Shown here one piece after another: positions 60,004-64,000 of a DNA stretch of 64,000 nucleotides (position 1 is its first letter; each line of letters opens with the position of its first letter). The stretch is from Druceiella hillmani (taxonomy: Eukaryota; Arthropoda; Insecta; Lepidoptera; Hepialidae). The DNA is taken from contig JAYKKI010000003.1 in assembly GCA_039881145.1 (NCBI GenBank), positions 6,961,001-7,025,000 on the forward strand. The letters run 5' to 3'. The notes beneath the pieces were generated by a model. That model was not told the DNA's origin. It was given only the letters and a program-made list of their open reading frames with translations, and ran no database searches. Made by a program: the position numbers and the translations under genes.

Positions 60004-62002
60004 CTAATGTACAGATATAAACATTTTTTTTCATGCACCCGTAATTTTCTCCAATAAAATTGAAGTTATACTGGAGTTTTTTTGGTGCCGATAGCAATGA
60101 AGTCCAACAAGACTTGATGGTGAGTATTCAAGGAATTATTCAAACTATAACTTTAGATGTCAACAAATAAATACTTTAATTACGACTTCTTTGACTAAGA
60201 ACGGCTGGATAAGATTCAATGTTTTATTTGTTTGTTATCGACATTAAAACTTTTTGGTAGTAACAAACCAAGCAATTTTTTCAACAAGTATTTGTGACAC
60301 CCAATATATTGGAAACTGTAATATTGTAGGTGTAAATTATATGCCAGTGAGGGTTGAATTCTAGTTTAAGTCTAAATTTATATTTATTTTAAATACAAAT
60401 AAAATACATTCACTTTTCAATTACAAAAATATATTGCTTGAAATATCTACAATTCATAATCATTTTTTAAATTCCAGTAATGTCAGCTTTTAAACAAAAC
60501 CTTGAAAATAGCCAAGTTCTTATAATGAATTATTTTCAATTTATATAGATATAGAGGAATCTTTTAATATCGGTTTCAAAAGATAGAAATGGTATGAATG
60601 AGAAAAAATAGGACAATTAAAAACGAAATAGGTTTTAATGATTAATGCAGCAGGAAAAAGGAAGTCATTTCTAATATATTTTATTTTAAGACATATTTTT
60701 TATAGTCAAATACATTGTATTATCACGGAAAGTATATTTTAAATGTTAAAAGTGTTATATCAGTTTACAGTGCAAAGACGATGGGAGAAAACTGTCTCGG
60801 TAAACATAAATCGATCACGATTTTTATTATGTTTTCTGTGAAGAAATATCAGAAATCTTTATTCAATCTCTAGTTACATGAAATAATATTAATTATTCGT
60901 AGAACATTTTAAAATTCGTTTCGGTGATTTACCTGAATCTATTACCAAAAAGTAAGCACAATATTGAATTTTTGGTTAAATGTTGCCTGATTATGTATCT
61001 TATAATGACTCTCTTTCTGAATTTCTCAAAATCGCGTTGTCTAATTTTAGAGATCCGTTCTTGTAAAGAATTTGAAAAAAGGGTTTTTTTGTAAAATTTA
61101 AACTTAAATAGTTATTCGAAAAAAGCGTTGACAAATATTAAACCCTTATAATAAGAGAGAAGTATGATGGTGGAAATTTTTTCGTACAAATTTGCGTTTA
61201 TCTTAAGTACAGAAAATGTTACTCTTTCTATATAGTTATTAACTAGAGTAAATATCTCTTAGAAACCTGAAGTTGCTATTAAACCAAAATTGTCCGTTTT
61301 AAATTGCGTTTCTTTCTTTGTTTCAAAATTTTGTTAAATATTTTCTATTAATAAGACTAAGAATATAAGATGTATATACATTTGAATAGAAATGTTATAA
61401 AAATACCCAATCTCAAACATTCCAAAAATTGAAAAATAAAGTTCTGTTGACTGCAATTTGTTATAGTTTTCAGAAAAGAGATTGTAATGGTAATACCAGT
61501 AGAATTAATTTATAATACTAGGTGAAACTAAGGATATAGCACTCCTATACTAAGGTGAACATATACTTTTTGATTGAAATTCTTGAACACCCGAGCATGG
61601 TGTTCAATAGCATAGCGGCAGGTAATAGTGTCCGATATACAATTGCGATTTTCCCATACTTGTTTAGTGATCTTCCTGTCTAGTAGGCTATCTACTTAAT
61701 AATGTATTGTAGATGTTTTTGATAACATATTGATGTTGGCATAAATAAATTCCGAGTAAATGACGAGCTTAATACATCCATGAAGTTCATACCTCTATGA
61801 ATTAACGCTTAGGCTGATGGTATTAAGGAGCCAGTCAAACCGGCAAAAAATTTATTACTAAAAATAATACTTACCTTAAACTACAGTTCTAATTAAATTA
61901 TTTTCATCCATTTTCATCTGTTCAAACAACATATTTTTGGCCCAAAATCTAAAGAATTTAACACTTTCTATAAGTATTTCAGAGCCTAAAAAACGTAAAA
62001 AA
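60004..62002. other. AT-rich unassigned DNA
   Basis: No supported feature. On the minus strand a frame running out of the 62-kb array ends in a stop directly before a taag|gtaagtatt donor-like word (about 61870-61880). Confidence 0.45.
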
Positions 62003-62563
62003 CTTCTTCGACGCACGAACGAGTGACGCTCAGCAGATGTTCCAATTAATTTCATCACTTGGTGTATCTCGTGTCTGCGTCGGTGGAACTAATAATCGCA
62101 TATTTTCAAGTATAATTTTAACATTTAAATATAATTTTGTTTCTTTTTTCTACTTCTCCCACACACAAACTAGTCACGCTCAGCAAATGTTCCAATCTAT
62201 TTCATCATTGGGTGTCTCTCGTGTTTGCGTTGGGATAATATTCTTCGAATATATTCTAATACAAAATTTAATGTTGAAATGCTATATTGTGTTTTTACTA
62301 CTTCTTCGACACACAAACGAGTGACGCTCAGCAGATGTTCCAATTAATTTCATCACTGGGTGTATCTCATGTCTGTGTCGGTGGAACTAACCATCGAATA
62401 TTTTCAAGTATTATTTTAACATTGAAGTATAATTTTGTTTTTACCACTTCTTCGACACAAAAACAAGTCACGCTCAGCAGATGTTCCACTCTAATTCATC
62501 AGTGGGTGTCTCTCGTGTTTGTGTTGGGATAATATTCTTCGAATATATTCTAATACAAAATTT
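62003..62563. repeat. Higher-order tandem array, A-B-A-B, ~148-bp monomers
   Basis: Four monomers start at 62003 (A1), 62153 (B1), 62301 (A2) and 62447 (B2, cut at 62563). All share cttcttcgacacac, acgctcagcagatgttcca and a tttcatca-tgggtgt-tctcgtgt segment. The type A second half has ggtggaacta and attttcaagtat; type B has gttgggataatattcttcga and ctaatacaaaattt. A1 resembles A2, and B1 resembles B2, far more closely than A resembles B. The dimer (about 295 bp) was therefore the unit last duplicated. Open frames crossing the array are translations of it and are not called. This is satellite-like structure on a small scale. Confidence 0.93.
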
Positions 62564-63213
62564 CTCTCATTGGTAGTACTTATGTATGACATGTATTCAT
62601 TACGTTAACTATTGCTTCGCACTTCGCAGTTCGCCGGCAAATATTTGCTAAATACCATGAGTACTAGTATTTTAAAACAAGGATTTTAAACATGGCACAC
62701 TTGTCGTCTAAAGACTCTCCGTTTTTCTATCATTTACAAACTATTAAATTTTAAGCCCCTATTCAATCTAAAAGCAAATAGAAATTACTCTTAGATTAAA
62801 AGTTTTATTGAACATGAAAGCATAACATAAACATATATACACTAATTAGTTATGCATAAACATAACTAGAAAAAAAAACTTAAAATCATAAACGAACAAA
62901 AAAAACAAGTATATGAAGTGATTTTAAAATTATTGAAGTAAAATAAAAAAGATTGTTAACAACATGATTCATTTTTTAAATATGCTTTCTAAATTATTAT
63001 CTTTAATGCATCATTTACTTATGAGTCCTAAGCATGGAACCATGAGTATTTATGGAACGATTATAAACACAAACAAATATCTAAAACAGTACATTTTATA
63101 AAAAATATATTCTTTTGAAATTACAAGAATTTATGTCAATTTTAGCTGTAAAAAAATAAAGGATATGAGAAGTTAATATATTTGGCGTTAATTTGTAGAA
63201 ATTCATTATTCAT
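62564..63213. other. AT-rich unassigned DNA
   Basis: No feature supported. Confidence 0.5.
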
Positions 63214-63446
63214 AATTAAATGAAACTGCGTGATGTAGTATTATTTCTACTTTCTTTAAGTTCTTTACCACGATTTAAGTTTCGTTGTATTACAACATCT
63301 TCACGTGGGCTATTAGCAAAGATTTGCATTCGATTCATCTTTGCTAATAGCCCACCTGAAGATGTTGTAATACAACGAAACCTAGGGCGTGGTAAATAAC
63401 TTAAAGAAAGTAGAAATAATATTACATCAAGTAGCTTCATTTAATT
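63214..63446. repeat. Large palindrome, 110-bp arms, 13-nt loop
   Basis: Arms 63214-63323 and 63337-63446 are of equal length and about 90% complementary by eye. Most mismatches cluster in the outermost 20 bp and in one 6-8-bp stretch. The spacer is ttgcattcgattc. The ends contain ttaa in both flanks, which could be a TTAA target duplication of a fold-back MITE, but because TTAA is its own complement it may equally be the tip of the palindrome. The open frame on the minus strand here is a by-product. Confidence 0.96.
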
Positions 63447-63559
63447 GTAAAGGATATGAGCATTGAATCTTTACCGTAAAATATCTTGTCACCGATATTT
63501 TATAATACTAGTAATCGTCATACTCAGTATCTCAAAATAATCATATCGCCCAAGTCTAT

Positions 63560-63765
63560 TATAAATATTTATCAATGGAACTGAATTACGCAAGTTAAAC
63601 TCAAGAAAACATAACAAAATCGAAGAAATCACAGGCGTACGCCGCAAGGGGCAATCTAGGAACGCATACTCTTCATCGTACCCGACATCTGCGGGTGACG
63701 TTAAATTGGCTGGGGAAGGTGAATGTCGCTTCTTTTCGAAGTAATAGTAATAACGATCCATTGAA
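63560..63765. other. Open, less AT-rich patch, unknown origin
   Basis: Both strands are open through 63600-63750. The minus frame begins MDRYYYYFEKKRHSPSPANL. The plus frame includes VRRKGQSRNAYSSSYPTSAG. G+C is clearly above the local level. I cannot say which strand, if either, coded, or assign a family; a scrap of a mobile-element gene is one option. Confidence 0.25.
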
Positions 63766-63862
63766 GGGTTTATTAAACATTCGAAACCGAAAATTTGTAC
63801 AGACTGAAGTTAGTTAAAATAGTTTAATCAAAGTTTTGATTTAAAAATGCATATGCGTATGC

Positions 63863-63864
<2 letters not shown>

Positions 63865-63924
<60 letters not shown>

Positions 63925-63925
63925 T

Positions 63926-64000
<75 letters not shown>
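63865..64000. repeat. (ATGTAT)n hexamer array, open at the window end
   Basis: At least 22 hexamers, with one substitution near 63925. It is preceded by degenerate tgcatatgcgtatgcaa words from 63848. The array continues past the window edge, so its length is unknown. It is not the TTAGG insect telomere unit. Confidence 0.98.

Noticed and set aside
59781..60038. 85-codon minus-strand frame with several Cys
   Set aside because: It overlaps dispersed repeat Q and its inverted repeat; the paralogous locus near 56.8 kb does not keep the frame.
61876..62058. 60-codon minus-strand frame ending before a strong donor-like site
   Set aside because: It begins inside the repeat array and its stop precedes the donor, so an exon reading does not work. 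No family resemblance.
62037..62532. Two plus-strand open frames with repeated FQ-ISSLGVS-VCVG peptides
   Set aside because: The peptide repeats simply translate the A-B-A-B DNA array; frames shift between monomers and there is no conserved start.
63216..63440. 74-codon open frame on the minus strand
   Set aside because: It lies wholly within the 110-bp-arm palindrome, so both arms encode parts of each other's complement. No independent protein signal.
63865..64000. Telomeric repeat
   Set aside because: The unit is ATGTAT, not the insect TTAGG type; it is a simple hexamer microsatellite.

Overview
The window reads as AT-rich arthropod, most likely insect, nuclear DNA with no intact gene. 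The support is a mariner transposase, Jockey/CR1-type LINE reverse transcriptase, a pogo/Tigger-type transposase, a hAT transposase and a YqaJ-type nuclease, all broken by stops and frameshifts. Long (TA)n microsatellites and two interspersed repeats also point this way: one bounded by the accgacttcaaaaa/tttttgaagtcggt motif, the other ending in a gacagacaggcagacg...gaggtacggaactctaa tail. From memory both repeat types are common in Lepidoptera, but they are not exclusive to them, so the order is an inference. No prokaryotic features, rRNA or intact tRNA were found.

Layout. 0-8 kb: unassigned AT-rich DNA with a hairpin (1244) and a degenerate ~122-bp tandem array (3945-4862). 8-13 kb: a LINE fossil on the minus strand in which a reverse-transcriptase segment occurs twice head to tail (8345-9480), then a second LINE fossil on the plus strand (11571-12346). 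14-18 kb: a tRNA-like scrap, the gaagtcgg-bounded repeat with internal tandem units (14669-15650), and one copy of a dispersed repeat (17172). 19-29 kb: a 13-nt candidate microexon (19321), a hAT fossil (21636), several hairpins and a duplicated ~600-bp AT-rich block (24285-25620). 31-34 kb: microsatellites. 36.2-38.2 kb: the longest fossil, a pogo/Tigger-like transposase on the minus strand, traceable from its DNA-binding N terminus to its C-terminal tail. 44.6-45.0 kb: a mariner fragment. 46-56 kb: a candidate short exon, a second dispersed-repeat copy (51701), a YqaJ-type nuclease remnant (52049-52425), a tandemly doubled SINE-like repeat (53941-54702) and a candidate coding exon (55273-55457). 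56-64 kb: a 35-bp-arm hairpin, a dimeric tandem array of A-B-A-B structure (62003-62563), a 233-bp near-perfect palindrome (63214-63446), and a (ATGTAT)n hexamer running off the window end.

The genes do not work together. This looks like an intergenic region, or a large intron, built from decayed mobile elements. I found no convincing new biological system. The best leads are the unusual number of near-perfect inverted repeats in otherwise decayed DNA, the A-B higher-order array, the duplicated LINE segment and a few candidate exons. All identity statements come from reading by eye; nothing was aligned by software or searched in a database.
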